64,000 nucleotides of DNA from JAXDAY01 sp034679345 (lineage in GTDB: Bacteria; Eisenbacteria; RBG-16-71-46; CAIMUX01; VGJL01), in NCBI GenBank assembly GCA_034679345.1, contig JAXDAY010000015.1:94859-158858 (forward strand), in the 5' to 3' direction. How positions within the stretch are numbered: position 1 is the first letter of the stretch; every line of letters begins with the position of its first letter. The notes under the pieces were generated by a model. That model made no database searches and was not told the origin of the DNA. It saw only the letters and a list, made by a program, of their open reading frames with translations. Below, one piece after another: positions 1 to 9,344 of this stretch. Both the position numbers and the translations under genes were made by a program.

Positions 1-684
1 TTCGGAAACGACCTGAACGAGGCGGGAAGCTACAACACCCTCTATGAGAACAGCTCCAACTGCTACCTCGAGTCGCCCGCGATCAACTGCTCCGGCCGCA
101 GCGACGTCCACCTCTCGATCCGCCGGTTCCTGACGGTGGAGGAGGGCCTCTACGACCATGCGCGGCTCAAGGTGAATGGAACGGAGATCTTCGCCAATCC
201 GTCGAATGGGAACTTCCGGGACACGGGGTGGGAGACTCTCGTCTACGACATCTCGGCGATCGCCGACGACAACCCCTCCGTGCGGGTCCGCTTCGAGACG
301 CAGAGCGATGCGGGACTCCGTTTCGGTGGCTGGGCAGTCGACGATATCCGCGTCTTCGTGCCGGATGCCCCGGCCGCGGACGCGCTTGATCTCGACATCG
401 CCCCGCGGTCGCTCGGGATCTCGGCCGTGCCCAACCCGTTCAATCCGATGACAACGATCCGCCTGGCAGTTCCCGCTCCGGGAGGATCCCCGGCGATCCG
501 AGTCCTCGACCCGACCGGAAGGCAAGTCGGCTCGATCCAGACCGGCCTGCTCGCGCCCGGGGTCCATATGCTGCCCTGGGAGGGCCGGGACGGCGCGGGC
601 AAACTCCTACCGAGCGGCGTCTACTTCGTACACGCCTCGCTGGGGCTCGAGTCGAGCGTCCAGCGACTGGTCATCCTCCGTTGA
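1..684 (+). CDS. Exported protein with C-terminal FlgD/Por-type sorting domain (5' partial)
   Basis: The frame is open from base 1, so the start lies outside the window and 227 residues are visible. The first part (roughly residues 1-125) is a beta-rich module with the look of a MAM/jelly-roll or immune-inhibitor-type domain, ending in GGWAVDDIRVF. The last 90 residues form a FlgD-like Ig domain: VPNPFNPMTTIRL, a D-x-x-G-R turn, then PSGVYFVHA, ending RLVILR. Such tails occur on secreted proteins of the FCB group, where they mark export through a type IX-like route or cell-surface attachment. Substrate and activity cannot be read from what remains. A GC-rich hairpin follows the stop. Confidence 0.8.
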   Translation, partial: FGNDLNEAGSYNTLYENSSNCYLESPAINCSGRSDVHLSIRRFLTVEEGLYDHARLKVNGTEIFANPSNGNFRDTGWETLVYDISAIADDNPSVRVRFETQSDAGLRFGGWAVDDIRVFVPDAPAADALDLDIAPRSLGISAVPNPFNPMTTIRLAVPAPGGSPAIRVLDPTGRQVGSIQTGLLAPGVHMLPWEGRDGAGKLLPSGVYFVHASLGLESSVQRLVILR

Positions 685-710
685 TGACTTTCGGCTCTGA
701 TTCCACGAGG

Positions 711-733
711 GGGGGCGCGGAGTGCGCGCCCCC
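711..733 (+). terminator. Hairpin downstream of the first gene
   Basis: A perfect 9-bp GC-rich stem (711-719 with 725-733) and a 5-nt loop begin 26 bases after the stop codon. There is no T-run, so this would be a hairpin-only or Rho-assisted terminator. The gene to its right reads the other way, which fits transcription ending here. Confidence 0.45.
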
Positions 734-892
734 TCCGCATGATGGGAACAACGATGTTCACGCCCCATCCTGAGGGACGCGCGGCGGCTGAGTGCGCGCG
801 GATGGCCTGACCACCCTCTCGTTTAGGCACCTATCGGCACCTATTTGGTTATCTCGCATCTAAAGACACCTGTAATCATCCCTGAGGTGAGG

Positions 893-2122
893 TCATGACG
901 CTCCATTCTCTGGCTCTGGATCCCGGGGATTGACCCCCCGACCATACACGGCGAAGTAGAGCGTCCCCACTGCCCCACACGCAAAGGCCGTCCAGAGATT
1001 CCACTTCGGATCGATTCTCCAGAGAAGTCCTCCGAGGAAGGCGGCCAGACTCACGATCAGGTCACGGGTGAGGTAGTAGGCACCGACCGTACGGGCTTCG
1101 ATTCCGGGGTGGGCAAGATCGACGATGAGCGCCTTGCGCGTCGGCTCCCCGAACTCCTTGAGCCCCCGCAAGACGAACGCCGCGACGAGAAGCGGCATCG
1201 TCTTCGAGGCGTAGAGGGCGAGCGGGAAGAGGGTGAAGAATGCGAAGGTCGCGAGAACGAACGGCTTTCTTTCGCCGCGGTCGCTGAAGTGGGCGACTGG
1301 GATATAGATCAGCGCGGCGGTCGCCATCTCGATCGCCGAGAGGAGCCCGAACTCGGGCGCCGAGCGCCCGGCGATGTCGATCACCCAGAGCACGACGAAG
1401 GCGTAGGGAATCTGCTCGCAGAACCGGATCAGGATATCCGAGACGAGCAACCGCTTCAGCCGGGAATCGAATCGCCGCAGGAGCGTCAGGGGGTGGATCC
1501 ACTCGTACGGCTTCCCCGTCTCCTCCAGCATGCGCTGCTGCACGAGCAGGGCGACCAGGGCCAGGACGAGCGCGATCGCGAAGGAGATCCGCACCCCCGC
1601 CTCGACTCCATAGCCGGCGATCAGCGCCCCGCCGATGACGGGCCCCAGGGCCATCGGGATCCGACGTATAAGAGAATGCATCGAGACGCCCATCGCCCGC
1701 TTCGATCTCGGCAGGACCCGGGCGAGGAGACTCATCGTCGCGGGGAGAGAAATCGAGGACCAGGCCAGGAAGAACACCGCCGCGATGAGGACCGCCGGCC
1801 AACTCGGAACGAGCACCACGATCGCATAGCCGGCCATCGCCACCAGGTTGAAGAGCGCCAGCGCCTTCTTGGTCCCCAGCTTGTCCGAGAGAATCCCCCC
1901 GGGTAGCGCCCAGAGCGCCCCCAGGAGGTTCTCCATTGCCCCGTAGAGCCCGATCACGACGGCCGTCCCGCCCAGCGTCTGGAGGTACTTGGGGATGAAG
2001 CGCGACCCAATCCGCTCGCCGAGGCCGATCAGAACGACCATGCCGAAGAGGAGGGCAAGCTCCCTCTGGAGTCCGAGATACGTCAGGACTCTCCTCGCGA
2101 TGCCGCGCCGCGCCTCGCTCAT
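893..2122 (-). CDS. Major facilitator superfamily transporter
   Basis: This 409-residue protein has about twelve hydrophobic segments. The loop GGILSDKLGTKKAL between the second and third segments matches the MFS signature (G-x-x-x-D-R/K-x-G-R/K-R/K), and the halves are separated by a charged central loop near residues 190-225 (LEETGKPYEWIHPLTLLRRF). The substrate cannot be inferred; similar proteins are annotated as drug or metabolite exporters. The ATG at 2122 begins MSEARRGIARRVL, with a G-rich but poor ribosome binding site before it. It is divergent from rocD across 125 bases and is the only minus-strand gene at this end. Confidence 0.85.
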   Translation of the reverse strand: MSEARRGIARRVLTYLGLQRELALLFGMVVLIGLGERIGSRFIPKYLQTLGGTAVVIGLYGAMENLLGALWALPGGILSDKLGTKKALALFNLVAMAGYAIVVLVPSWPAVLIAAVFFLAWSSISLPATMSLLARVLPRSKRAMGVSMHSLIRRIPMALGPVIGGALIAGYGVEAGVRISFAIALVLALVALLVQQRMLEETGKPYEWIHPLTLLRRFDSRLKRLLVSDILIRFCEQIPYAFVVLWVIDIAGRSAPEFGLLSAIEMATAALIYIPVAHFSDRGERKPFVLATFAFFTLFPLALYASKTMPLLVAAFVLRGLKEFGEPTRKALIVDLAHPGIEARTVGAYYLTRDLIVSLAAFLGGLLWRIDPKWNLWTAFACGAVGTLYFAVYGRGVNPRDPEPENGAS

Positions 2123-2247
2123 GGCCGGCAGGCTACCCCCCTTCCGCGTTCATCGCTACACTCCGACAGGGGGCCCCTTTCGGATCGATCCCGAACCGGG
2201 AGACTCGTATCCATGGGGGATGCCCGCTAACCGGAGGTGGATGGGAT

Positions 2248-3450
2248 ATGTCGCGGACGCAGGAGCTGATCTCTTTGGCGGAGACTTTTGGCGCTCATAA
2301 CTACCACCCTCTCGACGTCGTGATCGAGAAGGCGGAAGGGGTTTGGGTTTACGACGTCGAGGGGAAGAAGTATCTCGACTGCCTCTCGGCCTACTCAGCC
2401 GTGAACCAAGGACACCGCCATCCAAAGGTGATCGCGGCGATGGTCGAGCAGGCGGGACGGGTGACGCTCACATCCAGGGCCTTCCACAACGACCAGCTCG
2501 GCCCCTTCCTGAGGGAGCTGACTGACCTCTGTCGGATGGAGATGGCCCTGCCGATGAACACGGGCGCGGAGGCCGTGGAGACCGCGATCAAGGCCTGTCG
2601 GAAGTGGGCTTACGAGGTCAAGAAGATCCCGGCGGGAGCGGCGGAGATCATCGTCTGCTCCAACAACTTTCATGGCCGGACGACCACGATCGTCGGTTTC
2701 AGCAGTGAAGAGCAGTACCGGCAGGGATTCGGGCCGTTCACGCCCGGCTTCGTGATGGTCCCCTACGGGAACCTCGATGCCTTCCAGCGCGCAATCACGC
2801 CGAACACCGCGGGATTCCTCTTCGAGCCGATCCAGGGCGAGGGCGGGGTGATCGTCCCTCCCGACGGCTATCTCCGCAAGACCCGCGACCTGTGCAAGAA
2901 GCAGCGGATCCTCTGGCTCGACGACGAGATCCAGACCGGCTTCGGCCGGACCGGCAAGCTCTTCTGTTGCGAGTGGGAGGGAATCTCCGATCCCGACCTC
3001 CTGATCCTCGGCAAGGCGTTGGGAGGGGGGCTCTACCCCGTGTCCGCGGTCGTTGGCAGCAAGGAGATCCTCGGCGTCTTCCGTCCGGGCGATCACGGAT
3101 CGACATTCGGCGGCAATCCGCTCGCCTGCGCGATCGCGCGCGCGGCCCTGCGGATCATCCGCGATGAGAGGCTCGTCGAGCGCTCCGCTGATCTCGGCGG
3201 CTACTTCATGGACCGCCTCCGAGCGATCCCCTCCCCGCACGTGAGCGAGGTTCGCGGTCGAGGTCTCCTGGTCGGAGTGGAGATCAAGAAGGCCTCGGGC
3301 CCGGCCCGGCCCTACTGCGAGAAGCTCCGCGATCTCGGCATCCTCTGCAAGGAGACGCACGAGCAGGTGATCCGCTTCGCCCCGCCGCTGGTCATCGAGA
3401 AGGAGGAGATTGACTGGATGCTCTCGCGAGTGGCCCAGGTGCTTGCATGA
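2248..3450 (+). CDS. rocD: Ornithine--oxo-acid aminotransferase
   Basis: This 400-residue class III PLP enzyme is most like ornithine delta-aminotransferase, which converts ornithine and 2-oxoglutarate to glutamate semialdehyde and glutamate in the cytosol. FGAHNYHPLDVV near residues 14-25 and NTGAEAVETAIK near 104-115 are typical of that branch. The PLP site is LDDEIQTGFGRTG (225-237), with the Schiff-base lysine at about K256 in LGKALGGGLYPVSA. The start is fixed by GGAGGT at 2233-2238, nine bases before the ATG. The downstream unknown gene overlaps its stop by 4 bp (ATGA), so the two are translationally coupled. An acetylornithine or other omega-aminotransferase role is a less likely alternative. 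Confidence 0.9.
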   Translation: MSRTQELISLAETFGAHNYHPLDVVIEKAEGVWVYDVEGKKYLDCLSAYSAVNQGHRHPKVIAAMVEQAGRVTLTSRAFHNDQLGPFLRELTDLCRMEMALPMNTGAEAVETAIKACRKWAYEVKKIPAGAAEIIVCSNNFHGRTTTIVGFSSEEQYRQGFGPFTPGFVMVPYGNLDAFQRAITPNTAGFLFEPIQGEGGVIVPPDGYLRKTRDLCKKQRILWLDDEIQTGFGRTGKLFCCEWEGISDPDLLILGKALGGGLYPVSAVVGSKEILGVFRPGDHGSTFGGNPLACAIARAALRIIRDERLVERSADLGGYFMDRLRAIPSPHVSEVRGRGLLVGVEIKKASGPARPYCEKLRDLGILCKETHEQVIRFAPPLVIEKEEIDWMLSRVAQVLA

Positions 3451-4514
3451 CCCTGGCTCCGCGATGCGCGGCGGCGTTGATCGCGATGGCGCTTCTCGCA
3501 CCGCTCTGCGGCCGCGTCGCCGAGGCGCGTCTTCCCGCGCTCGGCATCGACGGCGTGGGTAACTTCTATGTGACCCTCCGCGCCGCGAGCGCCGCCGCGC
3601 CCTCGAGCTCCGTCCCCCCCCTCCTCCGCGGGCCGGCCGATCGGCTGCGGAGCCTGGTGGAGTTCCTTCCCGACAGCCTGCCGCTTCGCACCGAGGCGAA
3701 GACGGTCCTCATCGTTCACCGGAGGAACCCCAAGTATCGGTCTCATGTGGAGCGCCTGCTCTGGCGCAGGCTCGATCCCTACCTATCGGCTCCTGGATCC
3801 CCGGCGGAGATCCCTGGCATCATCTCGGGGGCGGCCGTCGACCTGAAACCGCTCTGCCATGAGGGGGCCGACTCGATCCGCGTGGTCCTTGCCGACCTCT
3901 ATCGATCCGCTTTTCCCCTCTTTCAGTCATCGCTCTGGCCAGCGGCCCGGCGGGACCTCGAGCTGTGGAGCAGCGCCTTCGATGATTCCATCCGCCCCGG
4001 CGAAGATCGACTCCTGGGGAACATCTCGCGCGTTCTCGCCTTGCCGCTGCCAGATTCCACCAAGGTCCGGATCCGGCTCGTCAAGGATCGGCTCCCGGAA
4101 GGCAACGGCATATACAGCGCGCCCGATGGAGGCTATCTGATCCTCGTGGAGTGCGAGGAGCCAGTCCTCGGGCGGGGAGCGATCCTTCTTCTCCGGCGCT
4201 ACTTGAGGGTAGCCGACGCCCTAGCGCCGGCGGACGCCGTCTCCGCTCCCCGGCGGCTCGCCGGGGCGATCGATGCGCTCGCATCGGGAGAGGCGGCTGC
4301 AATCGCCGGACTGCCGGATGCCTTTCTCGATTACGTCGTCGCGCGTGCGCTCGAATCGAGCCTTGGCTGGTCGATCCCTCCGATTGCCCCGGAACAGGAA
4401 CGGGTCCAGTCGGTTATCAAGAGACATTGGGACGCTTACCTCGCAGGTGGAATCACGATGGAAACCGCCTGCAAGGCGATCGTCTCGGACGCAGCCGATC
4501 GATCACCCCCCTGA
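3447..4514 (+). CDS. Exported protein of unknown function
   Basis: I do not recognise a family in this 355-residue protein. Residues 1-27 form a convincing signal peptide (hydrophobic AAALIAMALLAPLCG, then a small-residue cleavage region). The mature part is mixed alpha/beta without transmembrane segments or an obvious catalytic motif. It is proline- and arginine-rich near residues 50-110 and mainly helical after 240. It overlaps rocD by 4 bp and is followed after 57 bases by an MscS channel gene, so it sits in a + strand run that includes an exported protease. A periplasmic structural or peptidase-related role would be a guess. Confidence 0.65.
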   Translation: MTLAPRCAAALIAMALLAPLCGRVAEARLPALGIDGVGNFYVTLRAASAAAPSSSVPPLLRGPADRLRSLVEFLPDSLPLRTEAKTVLIVHRRNPKYRSHVERLLWRRLDPYLSAPGSPAEIPGIISGAAVDLKPLCHEGADSIRVVLADLYRSAFPLFQSSLWPAARRDLELWSSAFDDSIRPGEDRLLGNISRVLALPLPDSTKVRIRLVKDRLPEGNGIYSAPDGGYLILVECEEPVLGRGAILLLRRYLRVADALAPADAVSAPRRLAGAIDALASGEAAAIAGLPDAFLDYVVARALESSLGWSIPPIAPEQERVQSVIKRHWDAYLAGGITMETACKAIVSDAADRSPP

Positions 4515-4571
4515 TCGGAGCGGCCGGCTCCCCCCTGAGGGGTGCGGTCGCGCCTGGAGGTCGAACTCACG

Positions 4572-5666
4572 ATGACATCGGTTTTCGGCGCCGAGCTTCC
4601 GCTTCCGCCAATCCTGGCCGGGACCCTGCTCCTCATCCTCTTCGGAGCCCTGGGATGGATGGCGGGGCGACTTGCCGTGTGGATCCTCGCCCGCGGCGTG
4701 CGCCACACCAAGACAGACATCGACGATGTCGTCCTGAAGGCCGTCGGAGCCCCCGTCTGCGCTGCCGGAGCCCTCGCGGGAGTTTGGCTCGCGCTCCGGG
4801 GCCTGGACCTACCCGAGGAGTTCGACCCCTATCTCAATCGAGGATGGATCTTCCTCGCCACCTTCCTGCTCATGTCGATCGGACTTCGCACGATCAACGG
4901 GCTCTCGAGGGATATCCTCGCCAAGTCTCCGACGCTCGCGGGTTCCGCGACGATGGTCCGGGTGGTCGGGCGGGTCATCATCATCTCCATGGGCGGCGTG
5001 ATGCTTCTCCAGAGCATCGGGATCGCCGTCGAGCCCCTGATCGCCAGCCTTGGGATCGGATCGCTCGCCCTCGGCCTGGCTTTGAAGGACTCGCTCACTC
5101 ACTTCGTGGCCGGCGTTTACCTCTTTGCCGATCGTCCGATCCATGTGGGCGACTATATCCGTCTCGAGAGCGGAGAGGAGGGGTTCGTCCATCAGATCGG
5201 CTGGCGAGCCACCCGGATCCGAATGCTCTCGAACACGATAGTCATCGTTCCAAACGCCAGGCTCGCCGATGCGGTCCTGGTCAACTACGACCAGCCGACA
5301 TCGGACATGGGTCTGGTCATTCCCTACTCGGTCTCCTATTCGAGCGACCCCGAGCGGGTGGCCGCGATCCTCCTGCAGATCGCAAACGAGGCGATCGGCC
5401 AGGTCCCCGGCCTCCTCGGCGAACCCGCCCCGTTCGTCCGTTTCTCGGCGCTCGGGGACAACTCGCTCGACTACAGCCTCATCGTCCGGATCGCAACCTT
5501 CACCGACCAGTATCTCGTCAAGAGCGAGCTGAATAGCAGGGTCTTCGCCCGCCTCTCCGAGGAGGGAATCGAGATCCCCTTCCCTCAGCGAACAATCCAT
5601 GTCCCCGATCTCGCTCAGGTCCTCGGGCGCAAGAGCGACGAGTCGGAGCGGGAAGGATCCGGCTGA
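4572..5666 (+). CDS. mscS: Small-conductance mechanosensitive channel (MscS family)
   Basis: This 364-residue membrane protein has about four transmembrane helices followed by a cytoplasmic beta domain. The pore helix carries the Gly/Ala pattern of MscS (IASLGIGSLALGLALKDSL), followed by FVAGVYLFADRPIHVGDYI and the beta-domain segment RMLSNTIVIVPNARLAD. Such channels open on membrane tension and release solutes during hypo-osmotic shock. An upstream GTG at 4542 is in frame, but GGAGGT at 4556-4561 points to the ATG at 4572 (MTSVFGAELPLPP). Its stop codon overlaps the next gene's start by one base. Confidence 0.9.
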   Translation: MTSVFGAELPLPPILAGTLLLILFGALGWMAGRLAVWILARGVRHTKTDIDDVVLKAVGAPVCAAGALAGVWLALRGLDLPEEFDPYLNRGWIFLATFLLMSIGLRTINGLSRDILAKSPTLAGSATMVRVVGRVIIISMGGVMLLQSIGIAVEPLIASLGIGSLALGLALKDSLTHFVAGVYLFADRPIHVGDYIRLESGEEGFVHQIGWRATRIRMLSNTIVIVPNARLADAVLVNYDQPTSDMGLVIPYSVSYSSDPERVAAILLQIANEAIGQVPGLLGEPAPFVRFSALGDNSLDYSLIVRIATFTDQYLVKSELNSRVFARLSEEGIEIPFPQRTIHVPDLAQVLGRKSDESEREGSG

Positions 5667-7498
5667 TGCGTCATCCCTCCAAGGCGCGGCGCGCCGCCGC
5701 ACTCTCCGCCCTCGCGGCAACGATGCTCGCGATCTCGGCCTCCGTCGCGTGGGGGCAGTCGAACTCCGAGCCTGCCGACGAGCCGACCGAGGTCCGGGTC
5801 GACCCGGCGGTGGAGTTGCCGTCGGACTTCACGATCGGCCTGGAGGCGTCCCGGTATATCACGCGGCACTTCGGGACGGTCGAGACCGACTCCCTCCTTC
5901 GCCGGATGAACGATATCGGGTACCGCGTGGCGCTCGTTTCGGGCAGACCCGAGATCATCTTCACCTTTCAGATCCTCGACATGGACGAGCCGAACGCCAT
6001 GGCGTTGCCGGGCGGATGGATCTTCGTCACTCGCGGAATCCTGGAGCTGGACCTGACCGATGCGGAGCTGGCCCACTTGCTCGGCCACGAGATCTCGCAC
6101 GTGCTGCACCGAGACTTTTCGCGGCAGGGTCGACTGGACGGATTCCTCTCCCTGCTCCAGACGGCGATGGTCGTGGCCGTCTCCATGGTCGGTTCCGGCT
6201 CCTCGCGCAGCCAGCCAGTGATCGAGCAACCGGGAAGCTATCTCGACTCGCAGACCTCCGCCGAGGCGGCGCTCACCGGGACGGCGGTCTTCGGAAGCGT
6301 GTTCCACGAGCTCCTGCTGCGAGGGTATAGCCGGAAACTCGAGATGGAGGCGGACGACGGCGGACGACGCCTCGCATCCCTCGCTGGATACCCCCGCGAG
6401 GCGGGAACCTCCCTCATGCAGAAGTTGCACGATCGAGTCTACGAGACGCGGGAGTTCGGGTACTGGAGAACCCATCCTTATTGGTCCGACCGTGTGACCG
6501 TCGCGCGCTCCGTCGCGCCGGGCGCCGAGCACGGACCGTCGCCGGCCGAGGTCGCCGCCTATCGCCTTGGAGTGCAGCAGGGCCTCTCCCTCGCGGCCGC
6601 GGCGATGCGGGACGAGATCTACTCCGACTTCCTCTACGGCCTTGCCCTCCATGCCGGCGCTTCATCGGGATCGGACTTCTCCGTCCATTCCGAGCTTCTC
6701 CGGTTCCGCTTCGAGCGGATGCAGCGTCGCGATCCCCTGCTTCGCGACTACGGTCCCCTGCGGATCGAATACGACAGCCTTCTCGCCGCGGCGCGCGGGG
6801 GCCTATCCGATCCCGGCCTCATCGAAGAAATCGCCTCGATGCGCGACTCCGTCGAGTCCCTCCGTCAATTGAATCTTCCCCCCTATCTGGAGGCGGTGAA
6901 CGGCCCCAACCCGAACACCCGGATCCTCGAGCGCTTCATCCGCAACTTCCCCGAACATCCGCGGAGCGCCGAGGCTCGATTCCGTCTCGCCCGGGCCTAT
7001 CGCCTCTCGAGCCGACCCGACCGCGCGGCGACGAGACTGGCGACGCTCCTGGAAGGTTCCGGCGAGCTCCCGGCGGATGGCGACTCAACAGACGCGATGC
7101 GGGCGGCTGCGGAGCTGTCCCGCCTGATCCCCGACGTCCGCGATCTCGAGCCGCTCCAGAACCTGTACGAGCGGCTGCCCGACCTGCCCGTCCGCGAGCA
7201 GGTCAAACGCCGACTCGACGAGCTTGCGGGGACGATCACTCGCCTCGATACGGCAGGCCGATTCGTTCAGGGCCATCCGGACGCGTCCATCACGCCCAAG
7301 CTTCGGGAACGGCTCATCGAGATCGCCGACCTGGAGCTCAAGAAGGGTAGGCTCGCCGAGGGACTCGGCGATCAGCAGGAAGCCCTGGAGACCTACAACC
7401 GGATCGTCATTCTCGCGCCCGAGACCCCCGCCGCCGAGGAGTCCCGTCGCGGAATCTCCCGCATCCAGGCGCTCGCCTCTGCCGGCCCGGCGCGATAA
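5666..7498 (+). CDS. M48-family metalloprotease with C-terminal TPRs (BepA-like)
   Basis: A signal peptide (residues 1-30) precedes an M48 zinc peptidase domain in this 610-residue protein. The zinc motif HEISH is at 141-145, preceded by the family's NAMALPGGWIFV (110-121). The third ligand is the glutamate of YSRKLEMEADDGG near residue 230. From about residue 390 the chain is helical with TPR-like repeats (HPRSAEARFRLARAYRL; GDQQEALETYNRIV). This order matches BepA/YfgC-type periplasmic proteases, which act on outer-membrane protein assembly, so an envelope quality-control role is likely. The ATG overlaps the MscS stop by one base. Confidence 0.88.
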   Translation: MRHPSKARRAAALSALAATMLAISASVAWGQSNSEPADEPTEVRVDPAVELPSDFTIGLEASRYITRHFGTVETDSLLRRMNDIGYRVALVSGRPEIIFTFQILDMDEPNAMALPGGWIFVTRGILELDLTDAELAHLLGHEISHVLHRDFSRQGRLDGFLSLLQTAMVVAVSMVGSGSSRSQPVIEQPGSYLDSQTSAEAALTGTAVFGSVFHELLLRGYSRKLEMEADDGGRRLASLAGYPREAGTSLMQKLHDRVYETREFGYWRTHPYWSDRVTVARSVAPGAEHGPSPAEVAAYRLGVQQGLSLAAAAMRDEIYSDFLYGLALHAGASSGSDFSVHSELLRFRFERMQRRDPLLRDYGPLRIEYDSLLAAARGGLSDPGLIEEIASMRDSVESLRQLNLPPYLEAVNGPNPNTRILERFIRNFPEHPRSAEARFRLARAYRLSSRPDRAATRLATLLEGSGELPADGDSTDAMRAAAELSRLIPDVRDLEPLQNLYERLPDLPVREQVKRRLDELAGTITRLDTAGRFVQGHPDASITPKLRERLIEIADLELKKGRLAEGLGDQQEALETYNRIVILAPETPAAEESRRGISRIQALASAGPAR

Positions 7499-7514
7499 CG
7501 ACCCGGCGACGCCG

Positions 7515-9344
7515 CTACATCCCCTCTGCAGCCGCCGTCTTCCACGGTTCGCCGAGAGGCGCATTCGCGGGCGACTCGCGCTTCGATGGCAGATCCCCCG
7601 TCCGCTCGATGTAATCGTGGAGGAAACCCTCCGCGGCCTTGAGCGCCTTCTCCAGATTGACCCGTCGGCCCGAGTCCCGCTCGCGCGCGAGCGTCTCCTT
7701 CAACAACGGAATCCCGCGCTCGGCGTAGGCCGGAGCCTTCACATAGATCAACCCGAGGTTTCCCTTCGCGCCAAGATGGTCGGGGTAGAAGAGCAGCATG
7801 CGCTCGAAAGCCTCCGCGGCCTCCTTGAATCTCTCCTGTTGCATGAGGATCAATCCGGCATGGTAGTGCGCCTTTGCGTCGATGAGGCGCAGCTTCCGGA
7901 CGTGTTTCGCCCGCTGGGCCAACGGGTCGAGCGTCCGTAGCGCGAGGCCATACTCGTCCTGGCCGATGAGCGCGGTCGCGAGATTCATCGATCCCAGCAG
8001 GAACCGCGGCCAGCTGCGCAACGACTCCTCATAATAGGATCGCGCCGCGGCGTAGTCCCCGGCCGCCATGCGATCGTTGCCGAGGAGGTAGAGGTTGAAG
8101 GGACTCGACGGATAGCTCTTTCGCGCGGACTGGAGGATTGTCGCTTGATCCTTGAAGTCGGGAACGCGAAGAGCAGTCCGCGCTCCCAGGAGAAGTACGA
8201 GACCGACCGCGACGCCGGTGAGGAGCGGCCCTGCGGAGGTCCAACGCTTCGACGCCGCGACGCCCACGGCCGCGAGGCATCCGGTCCAGCCGATCAGAGC
8301 CGGATAGAGGTTCCTCTCCGAGGCTGCGGTTCCCCCCGAGGCGACCGTCAGCGCCGGAAGCAGAAGCGCCAGCCCCACGATCGCCACGGGCATCCGTAAT
8401 CCGCGAGCCGAACGTTTCCGCAATGCCAGCGCCAGCGCGATGCAGACGATCGCGACACCGATCGCACCGAGCGCCGCGGCCCGGCTCGGCCCCACCGCGA
8501 AGATCCAGCTGTACTCATGGGTCAGGCGGATCGGCGCGAGGAGCGCGCCTGCCTCGACCGCGACTCCCGCGAATGACCGTAGCAGATTGTTCAGAAACGG
8601 TTCTCCGGAAGCTGGGTCGACTGCGGGAATGCGGCGGATCGACTCCGAGACCGTCGCCAATGCGAACCACCGAACCGCGAGTGCGACCGCCAGGCCGCTC
8701 AGGACCGGGGCCACCGTCCGGATGACGGGGCGCCGGCGATCGGAAGCGACCGCCGCCGCGACGAGCGTCAGGATGGGAAGGAGAAACCCGATCTCCTTGC
8801 TCGTCATCGCGAGGAACGAGAGCGCCGCGAGGGCGACCCAGCTCCCCTGACCCTGCCATTCTCCCTCCCGATAGACCAGGAGCGTGGCGAGCATGAAACC
8901 CGTCGCGAGGATCTCCGACAAGCCGCCGAGATAGAGGAGGGAATGGCTCGCCACGGGATGGAGGGCGAAAAGGAGTGCGCCGAGGGCAGCCGCTCGGATG
9001 GAGCCGATCCAGCGCCTCAAGAGGAAGAAGAGCAGCAGGGCGTTTATCCCATGGAGAAGCAGCTGATCGAACTGATAGCGCGCGCGGTCGAAGCCGAAGA
9101 ACGAATGCTCCAGCGCCCGAAGGACCGTCGCCGTCGGCCGGACCTGGGGACGGAACTCCCCCGCCTGCCAGCGTCCTTGGAGAGTCTGAGTGAGGTCATC
9201 GCCGTTCACGGCAGGGTTGTCCCACACGAGCTCGTGCTCGTCGAGCACCCGGAGGTGCCCCGTCGCTCCGGTGTAGAGCAGAACCGGGGCGATCAGCAGG
9301 ACGACGCAGATCAGGACGATCGGAAGTGCGCGTGTCACAGCCAT
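7515..9344 (-). CDS. Polytopic membrane protein with TPRs, TMTC/PMT-like
   Basis: This 609-residue protein has about ten hydrophobic segments in its first 390 residues and three or more TPR units in its last 200 (SPFNLYLLGNDRMAAGDYAA; AKAHYHAGLILMQQERFKEA; HLGAKGNLGLIYVKA). The first loop holds acidic residues (DEHELVWDNPAVNGDD), and FALHPVASHSLLYLGGLSEIL resembles the GT-C O-mannosyltransferase-like proteins known as TMTC. A glycosyl transfer role onto envelope proteins is inferred from fold only; donor and acceptor are unknown. Its start overlaps the end of corA by 10 bp, so it is the last gene of a four-gene minus-strand unit. Confidence 0.7.
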   Translation of the reverse strand: MAVTRALPIVLICVVLLIAPVLLYTGATGHLRVLDEHELVWDNPAVNGDDLTQTLQGRWQAGEFRPQVRPTATVLRALEHSFFGFDRARYQFDQLLLHGINALLLFFLLRRWIGSIRAAALGALLFALHPVASHSLLYLGGLSEILATGFMLATLLVYREGEWQGQGSWVALAALSFLAMTSKEIGFLLPILTLVAAAVASDRRRPVIRTVAPVLSGLAVALAVRWFALATVSESIRRIPAVDPASGEPFLNNLLRSFAGVAVEAGALLAPIRLTHEYSWIFAVGPSRAAALGAIGVAIVCIALALALRKRSARGLRMPVAIVGLALLLPALTVASGGTAASERNLYPALIGWTGCLAAVGVAASKRWTSAGPLLTGVAVGLVLLLGARTALRVPDFKDQATILQSARKSYPSSPFNLYLLGNDRMAAGDYAAARSYYEESLRSWPRFLLGSMNLATALIGQDEYGLALRTLDPLAQRAKHVRKLRLIDAKAHYHAGLILMQQERFKEAAEAFERMLLFYPDHLGAKGNLGLIYVKAPAYAERGIPLLKETLARERDSGRRVNLEKALKAAEGFLHDYIERTGDLPSKRESPANAPLGEPWKTAAAEGM

